Shown: positions 10,991 to 23,229, counted from the stretch's first letter. The stretch: DNA of 64,000 nucleotides from Hyaloscypha bicolor E (GCF_002865645.1 NW_020194677.1:558001-622000), one strand, 5' to 3'. The notes: generated by a model from the letters alone, not told the origin. A program made the numbers and translations.

Positions 10991-11127
10991 TTTTTAAAGT
11001 CTTTCTAGTTAGTATTTTCTTTTTATTTTCCTTTATTTTATTTCCTAGTATATTACTAGTTTTATATTTAGACTAGTATTTAGATCTATACTATTTATTA
11101 GAACTTTTAGGCTTAGCTAATATATTA

Positions 11128-11176
11128 AATAAATAGATTAGATTAGAATACCGGCCAGTAATCTAATCTATTTATT
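11128..11176. repeat. Perfect 18-bp inverted repeat with 13-bp spacer at an element junction
   Basis: AATAAATAGATTAGATTA (11,128-11,145) faces its exact reverse complement at 11,159-11,176. The spacer, GAATACCGGCCAG, is unusually GC-rich for the region. It lies where giant copy 2 ends and the hAT region starts, so it may mark a transposon terminus. Confidence 0.75.
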
Positions 11177-12152
11177 AAATATTCTTACTAATTATATTCT
11201 AATTAGATTCTAATTAAAGTAATTATAAATATTTATAAATACTTTAAATACTTTATAAATAATATTATATATAATATATATATAAGCGGCTAACCAAATC
11301 GGGTAGGGCTCCGGGTACTTCCGATCTAGTACTATCTTACTACTTAATTAGAAATAGTAATACTTAATAAGTAAACTAAAGCTTAATAATTCTTCTAGAA
11401 TTATTTTAACTTAATTATTTAGTAATATTAGTAATTCTAGAACTAAATATTAGAAGTTAAAGAACTAGAATCTTTGAAATAAGTAGATTCTAGATAATTA
11501 GAAGAAGAACTTAGAAGCCTTTAGAATATTAGAACTTTCTATAAAAGTATATTAATTTTCTTAATTTTTATTTCTTATCTATATTTTATTTATATATAAA
11601 AACTTAATTACTATTTCTATTAATATATTTTCTATTATAAATATATTCGATTATATTTAATATATTCGAAAATATCTTAAGGATCTTTAATTAAGTTTAA
11701 CTTAACTTAAAATTATTCTGAATTTAAGTTAAAGCCTATTAATAAATAAGCTTCTCTCTTTAAAAAGAGCTACTTAAGAAAGACTTTAGATTCTATATAA
11801 GAGAATCCTAAAAAGACTTATATATATACTATAAGATACTTAGTTCGAGGTTATTTATAAGTTATTATATCTATATATAATTTTTATTTAATTAATATAT
11901 ATAATAATAAAACTTAAATAAATTAATAAATATATATTTTTATAAGTAATTATTATATTTATTTTTAAAATTTATATAAATTTATAGATTTTAAGACTTT
12001 TAAAGAAAATAAAAATAATAGTAAGTTATTTTATATTAAATAAAAAACTAGATTTACTAATATATTTAATAAGTAAAAGTAAAGCTTCTAGTCAAGTTTT
12101 ATAAATAACTATAAATAGCCTTTTTAATAAGTAATCTAAATAATAAGAAGAA
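11177..12152 (+). mobile_element. hAT transposon, left part (split by gypsy-A)
   Basis: This AT-rich segment joins the hAT transposase remains at 18,826-21,048 once the retrotransposon at 12,153-18,825 and one AAGAA duplicate are removed. Plus-strand reading frames are broken by stops, and I cannot identify the N-terminal BED finger with certainty. A GC-richer patch lies at about 11,283-11,330. Near 11,225-11,275, ATT-TAAAT repeats resemble RIPped versions of the ATTCATGAAT repeats at the right end (21,170-21,290). Confidence 0.6.
12148..12152. repeat. Left target-site duplication of gypsy-A (AAGAA)
   Basis: AAGAA lies immediately left of the LTR edge and matches AAGAA at 18,826-18,830 immediately right of the other LTR. 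A 5-bp duplication is typical of Ty3/gypsy integration. Confidence 0.85.
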
Positions 12153-12428
12153 TATTATAGGTACGGTATTTAGGGCTTGGAAAGTAAGGTAGAAGGTCCC
12201 TTATAAAGACGATTCAAAGCTAAGGAAGGGAAAACTAGAATATAGGAGGCTATAAGGAAGTATATATACCCTATAGTATACTAGTTTATAAGGGGCTTAG
12301 CCTTCTAAATATCTCTAGTACATTTCAAGTATGCTTTTTTAGCGAGGCGGCCGTATTATATATATCTAGAAGGCAACAAAATATAGGCAACTATATTAGC
12401 TAACTAGATTAAAAGCTGAATTATAATA
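12153..12428 (-). repeat. 3' LTR of gypsy-A
   Basis: This 276-bp LTR differs from 18,550-18,825 mainly by C:G to T:A changes. The edges read TATTATAGGTACGG at the left and TATAATA at the right, RIPped forms of the TATTACGGGTACGG and CGTGACA edges of the solo LTR at 27,726-27,998. Confidence 0.92.
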
Positions 12429-12540
12429 TTATTCTTTCTTTTAAAATAAGCTTATTTCCGAGCTTTATAAAAGCCGTTAATCCATCTAATTTTATATTAT
12501 TTTTCTTCCTAAAGTAAACTAGTATCTCGGATATAGATAT

Positions 12541-12575
12541 TATATATAAAAGGCCGGCGCCTTTATTATATAACT
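12541..12575. repeat. Palindromic motif copy (AAAGGC/GCCTTT core) inside gypsy-A
   Basis: TATATATAAAAGGCC is followed by GGCGCCTTTATTATATAACT, a near-perfect inverted repeat. The same motif occurs in the giant element's LTR and pol, and near 44,064. Here it lies between the integrase region and the 3' LTR. The second gypsy-A fragment has it at the same place (52,352-52,390). Confidence 0.75.
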
Positions 12576-15500
12576 TAGGAGGGTTTATTATTATTTCCAT
12601 ATAGTTCTGGACGAGTATTATTTTTTATATAGTCTAGCTAATATTATAGGTTTTATAGAGGTCCTAGTATATTAATATTATTATTATAGAAACTCTATAA
12701 AACCAGAGGGCTATTACTTAGTACCGAAGCTGGATACTATACTGGATCCTTATTCCAATTAATCTAATAAATTCTATACTTTAGCTTATTTCTTACTAGC
12801 TTGACTATAATAACCCGCTTAATACTATACTCTTATTTACTATCCTCTAGTATTAACGGGGGCGGTTCCGGATTTACTTAACCTGGCAGAGGATTCTGGG
12901 GGTCTTTTTATAGCTTCTCTATATAAAAAACTGGATATATCTTTATAGTTTCCGGCAGTTTTAGGAGAAATAAGTAGCTATACTATTCCAGAATCTCAAA
13001 CGGGCCTTCTATTTGGTTCCCTAGCTTTTGGCTCGGATAATCGGATTTCTAGTGCTTTATAGTAACCTATACTTTATTCCCGACTTTGAAATCGATTAGG
13101 CGGCGGTATTTATTAGCCTATACTATATATTATTCTTAAGCTTGCTCTATATTACCTTAGGCAAGTTACTATAATTTATATAATCGATTTACTAATACTT
13201 TAGCTTTATCTCTATTTAGCTTCTCTTTAGGTAAGTTAGCTTTAATAAGGGAGTTCTAGTCTAGAGAGATATAAGGCTTATAGCCCTTTTTAGTTATAAA
13301 TAGGGACTGGCTAATAGTTTTGTACTAAAGGGAGGCTTATTAATAATTGATTATAGTAATTCATTTATTCTAGTTATTCTAGTAGTAGTTAATATATAAA
13401 TATAATCTCTAATTAAAGTACTAATTAATAATCTCTATTTATCCGTCCGTTTAGGGGTAATTAGCTATCGAGAGCTTAAGCTTTATACTGATTCTCGTAT
13501 AGAATTCACTCTAAAAATCGGATATAAATTAGGGTTCCCGATCTAATATAATTGTTTCTGGAATACCTACTTAGCGTATTATATAGAGTAAAAACAGAGG
13601 CACTAGCTACTTGGCTATAATTATATCTCGTACGGGAATTATAATTGGACGCTTAAATAAGCAATCTATAAATATAGTAACTATATTATAATCCGATTTG
13701 CTTTCTGGATAGCTCTTAAAGTCTACTATAATATATTACTAAGGGCAATCAGGAACTGGAAGGAGATAAAGCAAACCAGGCTTCTTATCTCTGGATATAT
13801 ATAATCTTCTATAAATGTAGTAATTACTATAGTATTAATTAATATTCTTACCTATAGATGGCTAGTAATATTACTTCTTTAATAGCTAACGGAGCTTTAT
13901 ATATCCAGGATATCCAGAAAGGGGTTTATTATATACTTTATAGATTAGGGCGGTTTATAAAGATAGTCCGGAGGTTATTTTATCCTCCGTAATATAGAGT
14001 CTTCTATAGCGTAAAAGAAGGCTGTCTTATAGTATCCAGATATTACTTTCGGCTTGGGCTGGTATATATAGCTCCTCTAGATCCGGTAATATATAATTAT
14101 TCTATAGGATCTTATCTATAAATTATAAACTACTATATTTGGCGGAAGCTTCTAATAGTGCTTCTATAAAGGCTACTATAGCGAAGTCTACTAGTAAAGC
14201 TTTTAAGAGAATACCTTCTTCCAGGGGAATTATACCTCTAATAGGGGTATTCTCCTCCGGAAAATCTTTAGTATATACTTGGTTTTCAGGGCCAAATTCC
14301 GGATTAAATAAGCCGACTTTATAGAGTATTACTATAAGCTACAAGTTATAGATAATCTCCGGATTAATCTTATCTTTAGAAAGAAGTACTTGAGTTTATA
14401 GCTTCTTCTTAATCTAGCCCTAAGCATCTATTTCATCTTATTTTTATAATAAAGTATCTGCTTGCTTATTCGATTTCCCAGAATAATATATAAGCTTAAA
14501 GTAATAGCAGAATAAGAGCTCAGCCTATCTAGCTTATTGAGAAAAGAGCTTCTTAGTAGTTATAAAGTACTTTAAGGTATAGTAATTAGAGTAGACTTTA
14601 AAGGAAGCGTTCTAAAGGCCCTCTAGCTTAGCTCTCTATTCCTCTAGTACTTATATTATAGCAAGTATCTTCTTATTATATATATTGTAATTAAGCTCTA
14701 CTAGAAGTATAGTTTTAGAAAAATAAGCTATAGGATATTAAAGGCCTATTTCCGGGTCTTATTAAGAGAGTAGGCCAGTAACTACTTCTTTAGATATATC
14801 TGTTTCTACTATTATAGGCAGATCTGGATTATAGTATTATAAAACTGGGATAGATATTATAGCTTCCTTTAGGCAAGTAAAAGCCTCTTAATATTACTCG
14901 GACTACTTGAAAGAAATCCCCTTTTTTATAAGTAAAGTAAGAGATCTAGTAATTCGTCTATACTCTCTAATAAAGTATCTATAAAAGTTACAGAAGCCGA
15001 GAAAGAACTATATACCCTTAACTGTCTTTAGGGGTTACTAGTTATATATTACTTCGACTTTATTAGGATCTACTTTAATACTAGATATAGAGATAATAAA
15101 GCTCAAGTACTTTATATATATAATTTTGAATTCTGATTTCTTAATATCTACTTAGAGGCCAGTAAGGCATAAACGGTCTAGTACTTTTTATATATACTAT
15201 TTGTACTCTACTAGGTCCTCTAAGTAAATAAGAATATTATTAAGGTATATTATATAAAAGTTATCCAGATATTTAAAGAGTATATTATTTATATAGTATT
15301 AATATATAGCCGGGCCATTTATAAGGCCTTTCCAGAGAATATTATATTTATACACTCTATAGCAAATACGGAATATCGTTAGCTTCTAAAAGTCCGGATC
15401 TATAGCTATATAATGGAAAGCTTAGCGGATATCTAATTTAATATAGATCTTAGCTTTAGATAATTGACTTAAAGTCTTATTAATAAGTAAAAGAGGATAT

Positions 15501-18500
15501 TAATTCTTCCGGGTAATATTATTCAGACGGCGGAAATTAATATAGAAGTATAAACCTCTATTTGCTTTTTTTATAAAAAGAACTAGTAAAGTAAAGGAAG
15601 CCTAACTAGCTTTAATAAAGCCCTTAGCTAGATTCTCTTCTAAGAAACGCTTGATTTCTAGAAGCTCTTAAGTAGACTACTACCGAAAGGGTTAATATCT
15701 AATACTCTTAGTTCCCTTTAGGCCTTTAATCTGAATCTTATAATTATACGGTTTATAGGGAGAAAGGGTATTAGATTCCTTTTTAGAGAAAACAGAGATA
15801 TATTCCTTAAGTTCCGGGGGTAATATCCTTTATAGCTACTAAAGCTTTATTTCTCCCGGTTATTAATTCTCCGGGCTAGGGATAGCTTCTCTTTTCCGAG
15901 CTTCAAGCTCTTTATTAATCTTATAGATAGAGATTCGACTAATAATATTATTTTTTCTTTTAGCTATATAGTTAAATACTATAGAGGTAAAAATGGCTAG
16001 ATCTAATATTTACTCTTTATTAAGGACCTCTTTCCGCTTCTTTGGCTTTTGCTTAGATATTATATCTTGCTTAAGCTATAGAAGCTTCTTTTCTATAGTC
16101 TTATATAATTTCCTTTAATTAGTCCGAAAGAAGAAAGACTGCTTTAGAATAGAAGGTTTCCAGAAATAGCTTATAATAGAATCTTATTAATTAGTATTCT
16201 TTTAATATTTCTTATTAGGTTACTTTTCTAGCTATTATTATAAAGTACTAATAATATAACCGAATTATATAGATTTAGGCTTATTCTTTAGCTATATAAG
16301 CCTATATCTTCTATAGTTAACTAAAATATTAATATATACTACCTATTTTCTACTAAGGATAATATTATAATCTCTAAAGTTTAGAATAATTATAGATATA
16401 TTAATACTTCGTCTATTAATTAGAAGTAAGACTTCTATATATTTCTTAGCGAACTTAGCTAGCTTTCCGTCAAAACCGTATATAATATAGGATAAGGGAA
16501 GGAGTTATAGTTCCACTCCTAAGAATTACTCTATAAGCTAAGTAAGCTTTATATTAATAAAAGTATAACTATTAGCTCTAGTATTAATAAAGGAAGAAAA
16601 CTTAATTTCTAATCCATTTATACTAATAATATAGGGTATTATAAGAGTATTCCCTTCTATTAGACAAGTCAAGTTAATCTCTACTAAATCTATACTATAA
16701 GCCCCTAAAATAGAGACTTTCTTTAAGAATACTTATTTTTCGGATCCTTTTTAAATTCAGAAACTAAACTATATAGTTCCTCCGGGGAAATAGGGACTAG
16801 GCCCGGCTTAATCCTAGATAAAGCTACCTTAGTTTCCTTACTATACGGATACGGGCAATATCTGGTATAATAGCCGAACTTATTATAATTAAAGTATTTA
16901 ATAGTTAAGAGATCCTTAATCTTTATAGGATATTACTTGCACTTATATGGAGGTATGTATTTAACTAGAGTAGTAAATATAGGCTTCTGGAGTTTCTTCT
17001 TAGAAGTATATAAGGGCATAATACCAGAAGTAAACTTGGCTGGACCGGCTTCTATCTTCTTATACTTCTTAGTCTTCTTATATATAGCCTTAATCTATTA
17101 ATTATTAGTAGTATAGTACTAAGTAAAGCAAGTAGTATTAATAGAAGAGTTATTATAGTATATATATATCGACTTCTGGAGCTTTAGCGGGAGCTTCTTA
17201 TTTAGTTCGTATTTAATATCTTGAAAACTAATACTATCTTCTATAGATAGTTATAAGAAGAAAGTATAGAACTTCTGAAATATCTAACTAGAGTATATAT
17301 AAAGCTTATTAAAGTTGCGGCAAGTGTTCTATATCTTATTAGGGTTAAAGTATAGCTTCTTTAAGTGGAAATAGAACTCTGAGAGCTAATAGTACTAATT
17401 CGAACTATCTTTATCTATATAAAAGTTAGTTAGGGCGAGAGTATTACTAGTAAATCTACTAGAAATATAAATAATCTTGAGATTCTCTAAGGAATATAAA
17501 TTAGTATTTCCTTATAGCTTATTCTTAATTTGAACTAGCCAGTTATTAAAGATAATATAATCTCTAGTAAAGAGAGTTAGATCTGGGAGCTTAGTAACTC
17601 TAGTACCTTTAAAGGAAGCGTAAGATATAGGGGATCCTAGACGGAAATAAGCGGGAGATAGTTCGGAATTCTTTTAAGAGGAATTCGGAGTAGCCGGAGC
17701 GGGCGGAGCAGAAGTAGTTAGAGCTACTATAAGCCGATCTACTATAGCTATATAGCGTTTGACTTTATTCTTAAGCTTAATATTATAGAGCTTAATATTC
17801 TCGAGAATAGCTTTATTATAACTATAGGCATTCTTATATAAAATAGCTCTTTAGATATTCTTCCGGTAGCTCTTTATAATAATATTAATATCTGAGAGCA
17901 AGATATCGGGTTCTTTGGCCCATTCGTATAACTCTCCGGCAGTAATATAGTCTTTAGTCTCTAGAAGCTTTATAATAAAAGCAGAGGGTTCTATTTCTAT
18001 AGACTCATCTATAAATTCTCCAGGAACGCTAACGGGACATTCGGTTCGGGAAGGGCCGCTAACGGAATGACCTGAACTAGCAGAAGCTTTACTAGAAGCC
18101 TTGGCGGAAGTCGATATAGTTCCTGGTTATATAGTATCCTGGGAAGTCGACCTATTATACTTTTCCTTTATTATATCTTTCCTGGTAGTCTTATTACCGG
18201 CGTATATATAGGGCCTATAAGGTCGTAGGGTAGGGCTTAAGGGTAGTAGTCAGGTTACTGGCCTATAGGTGCCTATTACTCTAGGATTTGGTTAAAGAGT
18301 AGCCTTTATTCGAGGTTCTTCGATTTTCGGGTTTTCGGGGGGGTTTCTAATATACTACTAGCGTATATTTATAAAGGTATAAATACCTGATTCCTCTGAG
18401 GGTTCTAAAGCTTTTCGCTTTTATTATTCTGGAGTCTATTACTCGTATTTCTGAGGTTCCGTCGTCTTAGCGGCACCTATATTTCTAATAGTTCGGAATT

Positions 18501-18549
18501 GGTTTATTTAAAATTCTCTATAGAATTAAAGGAAGCGAGCTTTGAATAC

Positions 18550-18825
18550 TATTACGGGTACGGCATTCAGGGCTTGGAAAGCAAGGTAGAAGGTCCCTTA
18601 TAAAGACAATTCAAAGCTAAGGAAGGGAAAACTAGAATATAGGAGGCTATAAGGGAGTATATATACCCTATAGTATACTAGTCCATAAGGGGCTTAGCCT
18701 TCTAAATATCTCCAGTATATTCCAAGCACACTTCCTTAGCAAGGCGGCCGCGTTACGTATATCTAGGAGGCAACGGGATATAGGCAACTATATTAGCTAA
18801 CTAGATTAAAAGCTGAATTATAATA
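18550..18825 (-). repeat. 5' LTR of gypsy-A
   Basis: A 276-bp direct-repeat partner of 12,153-12,428, richer in GC (it keeps GGTACGGCATTCAGGG and GCGGCCGCG). The inner edge is at 18,550 and the outer edge TATAATA is followed by the AAGAA duplication. Confidence 0.92.
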
Positions 18826-18830
18826 AAGAA
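18826..18830. repeat. Right target-site duplication of gypsy-A (AAGAA)
   Basis: Identical to 12,148-12,152, directly outside the LTR edge. Confidence 0.85.
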
Positions 18831-20820
18831 AGCTTTACTATTAATTATTTTAAGGAATTATTATTAAACTTTATTATTAATAATAATATTTCTTTTCGAA
18901 CTATTATTATATCTAGTTTTAAAAAACTAATATCTTATTTAAATTAGTAAGTTTTTATTAAATTCCCTCTTATATATATATATATATTAATATTTAAAGA
19001 TATTTATAAATAAGCTTAATTTATATTATATTAAAAAAAGTTTAAATATTAAAGAAGAATTAAGAGAAAATATTAAATCTTAAGGAATTTTCTCTATTAC
19101 TTTAGATATTTAAATAAGTATAAATTAAAAGGCCTTTCTTGATATTATTATATAAATTAATAAGTTATTAATTAAATAATTTTTTTTAAAAAATAAACTA
19201 ATTTTATTTTAGATATTTTATAAATAAAGATTTTATATTAAAGTCTTATTTATTAGCTATAAAAGACTTAAATAATATATATTCTGGTATTTATATACTT
19301 TCTGTTTTATTAGAAGCTTTAAAATAATATAATATTAAATATAATATTACTAGGTAAGTAATATAAATCTTAGTTTTTAAAAAATAATTACTAATATATT
19401 TTATTTAGTATTACTCGAGATAATACTAGCTTAAATAATACCTTATTAAAGGCTTTTATAAAGTATTATAATAAAAAAGGCATTAAATTTTAAGGAGATA
19501 TTTCTTATATAGCTTATATATTAAACTTAGTAATTTAAGATATTTTAAAAGCTTTTATTAAAAATAATTATAATACTTCTTATTCTATAGATTAATATAA
19601 GTAAGAAATAGAAGAACTTAAAGATAGAGAAGAAAATAAAGAAAAAGAATAAATAATAAGTAAGTTTCCTATATAATTTATAAGAGATTTATTAATAATT
19701 ATAGATTTATAAATTTAAAGAAAGATTAGAAAGACTATTATAGGTCTTAAATATAACTAAGAAAACCGACGATTATTAGAAGCTCAAATTAAAGCTTTTA
19801 ATATAGAAAATACTCGATTCTCTTAATTTAATAAGTAATTATTTATTTATTTATTTAATTATTAATTAATACTAATTATTTATAAATTAAAAAATACAGT
19901 AGTCTTTAACTTATTATATATTAAAGAACTTTTTATATATATATAAAGCTATTAAAGTAATTATTAATAGTTCTAATTTAAAGGCTTTTAAAAATAAAAG
20001 TCTTATTTTAACTAATATTAAATTTACTTATTTAAATAATATTTTAAATATAATTTCAATATTTATTAAAGCTATAACTAAGTTATAAGCCGAAAATTAT
20101 CCGACTATATATTATATTATATCTGAGGTATATAAAATATATAATAAACTCGAAAATTTTAAAAAGAAATTTAAAATAAGTCTTTTTTTAAATTCTTCTT
20201 ATATTATTAATAATATTATACTAATATTTAATAAAATAAAGTATTTACAGATACTATTAATAAAGATATAACTAAGCTTCGAAAATATTATTCTCAAACA
20301 GGTATTTTAGATAATAAAAGTAAAGCTTTATATTTAGTTCTTATTCTTAATTCTCGAATTAAATAAGAAGAATTAGCTAGTATTAGCTTATCTACTAGTA
20401 TATCTTCGGATATATATAATAGATTAAAGACTAATTATAATATATAAGTAATTCCTTTTATTAGTTTTTAATAAATTAATAATTAATTTTTAATTTAGAT
20501 ATAAATATAATTATAATATATCTCAAGCTAAATCCGATTTCTCGGATCTTAGTATAGCCGATTCCGACTCCAATAACTTAGATATATATATTACTAATTT
20601 GTTCTCTAATATAGGAGACGAATTAATAACTTATTTAGAAAAAAAGAGAGAAAATAAAAAAGTAAGTAAAATTTATTTAAATTCTACTAAATAACTAGCT
20701 AATATTTTCTTAATATATTTTAATATATTAGTACTAATATAAGTATAGACTAAACTTTTAGACTACTAGAAGTCTAATACTACTAGATTTCCTATTTTAG
20801 CTTTAATAGCTAGGAAATAT

Positions 20821-21048
20821 TTGGGAATTCCGGCTTCTTTAGCCACTAGCAAGAGATTCTTTTCTCAAGGCGCTCTTATTATATCTAAATTATATAATAG
20901 ACTTAATAAGAGTACCTTTGAGCTAATATCTTACTTAAAAAGCTAGGGGCTATTTAAAGATAAATTAGAAGAGATTAAAAAGGAAAAGCAAAGAGGAAAA
21001 AAACAAGATTTCGAGGAGAATAATCCATTTATTATTCTAGAAAATTAA
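20821..21048 (+). pseudogene. hAT transposase C-terminus (dimerisation domain)
   Basis: This is the least damaged part of the transposase. One stop (TAG, expected Trp or Gln) lies inside about 75 codons. It reads LGIPASLATSKRFFSQG, the hallmark IPASSA-SERVFS-like motif of fungal hAT transposases, followed by the conserved helix and a charged tail (KKEKQRGKKQDFEENN). The split upstream frame and stops make it non-functional. Confidence 0.85.
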
Positions 21049-21173
21049 TATTTAGCTAGTATTTTATAAGCCCTAGCTTAGTTTAAATAGGGTTGCTTAA
21101 TAAATACTCTAATTATTTAATAATTATTAAGTAAACCTTGATTTATTATAGTTACGTAACGAGTAATCACTTG

Positions 21174-21290
21174 TATTCATGAATATTCATGAATATTCAT
21201 GAATATATATTCTAATCTAATCAAATTTTTTGAGCATTCCGGTAATCATATTCTAATCAAGTTAATCATGAATATTCATGAATATTCGAA
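21174..21290. repeat. Cluster of ATTCATGAAT palindromes at the hAT right end
   Basis: Three head-to-tail copies of the 10-bp palindrome ATTCATGAAT at about 21,176-21,205 and two more near 21,267-21,286, with TTCTAATC repeats between them. Such subterminal repeats are typical transposase-binding sites in hAT elements; that role here is inference. Confidence 0.7.
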
Positions 21291-21341
21291 AATTCTTGAT
21301 TACTTTTTTGACACACTGCTCAGAAGTGAGTTAGAGTCCAA

Positions 21342-21572
21342 ATGCATAGAGACGCAAAGTATCAGGATGCGGAAGATTTGGGCAATCAGGAAGAGTCGGG
21401 ACATTCAATCACAACAAATACGAAGCTCAGCGCCAGAATCCAAGAGCTCGAACAGCAAATTGTAGATCTGGAGGCCGAGCTCCAGCAGAAGGAGGTTGAA
21501 CCAGAGGGCTTTGAAGATGCGGATTCGGTGATCTCGCGTTTTGTGATGTTTTCGCGCATGGAATACCGTTAG
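21342..21572 (+). CDS. Short coiled-coil ORF or gene fragment, 76 codons
   Basis: A GC-normal open frame on the plus strand whose middle (KLSARIQELEQQIVDLEAEL) has clear heptad spacing of Leu and Ile and high charge, as in a coiled coil or leucine zipper. No domain is recognised. It follows the hAT end directly and has no obvious promoter, so it may be the C-terminal fragment of a gene whose 5' part was lost, or a chance frame in formerly coding DNA. It is not a shadow of the minus-strand HET gene, which ends at 21,670. Confidence 0.35.
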   Translation: MHRDAKYQDAEDLGNQEESGHSITTNTKLSARIQELEQQIVDLEAELQQKEVEPEGFEDADSVISRFVMFSRMEYR

Positions 21573-21669
21573 GGTTCTCTATATAGGCCGCTGCCTGTCG
21601 ATCCTCGAGCCCTGGGTTCGCACGTGTCATAACAGTTTAGTCGGATCGTGATAATAATATCCGGGTTAT

Positions 21670-23150
21670 CTATCGAATCTTAATCAGCCTTTCTCCAAGG
21701 CAGTCTCCTAGTAGCAATTCCTTCGAGCCCTTAGAGAACGCGATAATCCCTTCTTGCACTGTCCCTATTAACTTTGCCAGTCCGGCTCTTGAAAACAGAC
21801 TAGTGTGGCCTTCGGTCTCTAACGTTGCCGTGAGGCTCGTCAAGACTAGGCAGAATATGTCCAAATTGCGAGAGTTCCAGTCTCCTGGATGGGTTTCGGC
21901 CATCACCGGAAATATGTATAGTCTGTCGCCAAGGCTATTTGAACGCTTCGAGTCCATCCGTACGGCGTGCTTATCTGGGACTGAATGTAGGTATGAGAAG
22001 AATAGGTTGTTCTGGAAATCGTAGTGGCTCGACCCATGCTCCTCCCAGATTGCCGATTCTGAGGCTCGATATAATCGTCCATGAATCTTGGCCACACCGC
22101 CCATAACAAGTCCAAAGGGATATTCCTCATTTTCTAAGAAAATATCCACCTTCTCCTTCCTGCAAAGTTCCTTAGCGCCATGCTTTCGATAGTACTCTCT
22201 CGAGAATTTGACTGGGAAATCCGACGACGTCAAGGACCAGGACGGGATGGATGTAACTGCCACTGCTGCGCTGGACGATTCTTTTGTAGCATTTTTACGA
22301 TAGGACTCCTCGGTCCGGGAATGCAGCCAAGGGTCAGTTACGCACCAAATCAACTCTTCAAGGAAGTCGCCTTCCCAAAGTCTAGCTAGGTACTTGTCTC
22401 CATGAGCGGGGTATTGCAAGACCAGTTCCATGGCAACTCCAGACAGTGCTGGCAAGCGATCCGAGTTTGTAGTAAATTAACATCTGGAGTACGATTTGAT
22501 GAGTTGCCGCCAGTGTTTGTAGAATGCAGGTATGGAATTATCCAACGCTATATAGTCAACTGGGGGATCATCGTCACTGGGATCATCGTCACTGGGATCA
22601 CCTCTCAATTGTTGTGACTTGAAAGGTTAAAACGATCGGACTGCCGGTGGCAATCTCTGTGGGAATTCTTCGCAGCTCTCTCCATGAGCACATTCCCAGA
22701 ATAGTTGTGCCCCGAAGCTTAATGTCCGAGGGCTCAGGAACCGCTCCTGGAATACCCATCCCCTTTGGTTCAATTCCGCTGTATCGATGCTGCTTCTAAA
22801 ATGAGAATCTTCCGGGATAACGCAATATGTTCTCACATCGTTTAGCCACAGCGCATCTGCCATGAATGCGGGAACGGCCGATTCTTTGGCCACATACAAT
22901 GATGCCGTCTCCGGGTCACTAGCTGCCGCCAGAGCTGAAATATTGAGAGCACCATTCTTATAGACTTTGTGCATTCTAGAAGCCTCCCGAGTCCAGTCAG
23001 AGTGTGAGTCTTGGATTATACAGAGAGCATCAATCAAGATGAAGTCGAAGCCTAGTTTCATCGTGAAAACAATGGCGTCTTTAAAAACGGTTGGAAGATT
23101 ATAGAAGGACTTATTACAAATTAACAATAGAGATACTTAAAAAATAAAAT
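21670..23150 (-). pseudogene. HET-domain (heterokaryon incompatibility) pseudogene, N-terminally truncated
   Basis: One minus-strand frame runs from about 23,127 to the TAG at 21,670. It is broken only by TAA at 22,627-22,629 and TAA at 22,477-22,479, both consistent with CAA to TAA (RIP-type) change. HET motifs are clear: LPTVFKDAI, LIDALCIIQDSHSDW, RMHKVYKNGALNISA, LNQRGWVFQERFLSPRTL and FWEC, then the usual downstream SDRLPALSGVAM and LARLWEGDFLEELIWCV. The start of the HET domain (the SYCWG strand) is missing: the kinase-ankyrin 3' end lies about 100 bp upstream, and the joining sequence is AT-rich. HET proteins trigger cell death after non-self recognition in fungi. An in-frame 15-bp tandem duplication (DPSDD twice) lies between the two stops. 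As it stands it is not expected to make a working protein. Confidence 0.88.
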
Positions 23151-23229
23151 ATCGGTATGCTCCAAAAGAATGAATAACACTCAAGCAAGGCAACTGTCCC
23201 GTCATAGCTATTCACTTTCGTCACTTCCA

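Larger units (their letters stand above)
8971..11127 (-). mobile_element. Giant LTR retrotransposon copy 2: 3' LTR and part of ORF2, truncated, RIP-degraded
   Basis: Reading on the minus strand, this holds the C-terminal two thirds of the element's ORF2 and then its 3' LTR (8,971-9,271). It aligns with 56,297-58,400 in the same orientation and 34,900-37,229 in the opposite one. The 5' side stops abruptly near 11,127 at an inverted repeat where the hAT region begins, so gag, pol and the 5' LTR are missing. It has many stop codons. A Lys-rich 15-bp repeat at 10,916-10,990 is expanded only in this copy. Confidence 0.75.
12153..18825 (-). mobile_element. Gypsy-A: complete Ty3/gypsy LTR retrotransposon, 6,673 bp, RIP-inactivated
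   Basis: Two 276-bp LTRs in direct orientation flank an internal region read on the minus strand. The order is gag with a decayed zinc knuckle (16,850-16,900, Cys and His of CX2CX4HX4C mostly turned to Tyr), protease, reverse transcriptase with YLNNILIYL in place of YLDDILIYS (15,221-15,255), RNase H (VETDISKEVVTGLLSQ, about 14,765-14,825), then integrase, and a polypurine tract beside the 3' LTR (12,429-12,441). Frames carry many stops, mostly at expected Gln or Trp codons. It is inserted in a hAT transposon and flanked by AAGAA. Related fragments lie at 40,752-43,402 and 51,997-53,290, with a solo LTR at 27,726-27,998. Confidence 0.92.
18826..21300 (+). mobile_element. hAT transposon, right part with decayed transposase
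   Basis: Plus-strand remains of a hAT transposase continue from 12,152. Around 19,410-19,570 the frame reads ITRDNTSLNNTLLKAF and then ISYIAYILNLVIQDILKAFI, where active family members have a TTDNASNN/CLAHVLNLVVQDIL-like block (His and Cys turned to Tyr here). The C-terminal dimerisation block is well preserved at 20,821-20,945 (LGIPASLATSKRFFSQG, then SKLYNRLNKSTFELISYLKS), and the frame ends with TAA at 21,046-21,048. The end carries clustered ATTCATGAAT palindromes and TTCTAATC motifs, which fits hAT subterminal repeats. The exact terminus is not fixed. Confidence 0.82.

Noticed and set aside
14139..14324. Plus-strand 61-codon frame
   Set aside because: It lies inside gypsy-A, whose coding strand is minus; it is antisense to the RNase H-integrase region.
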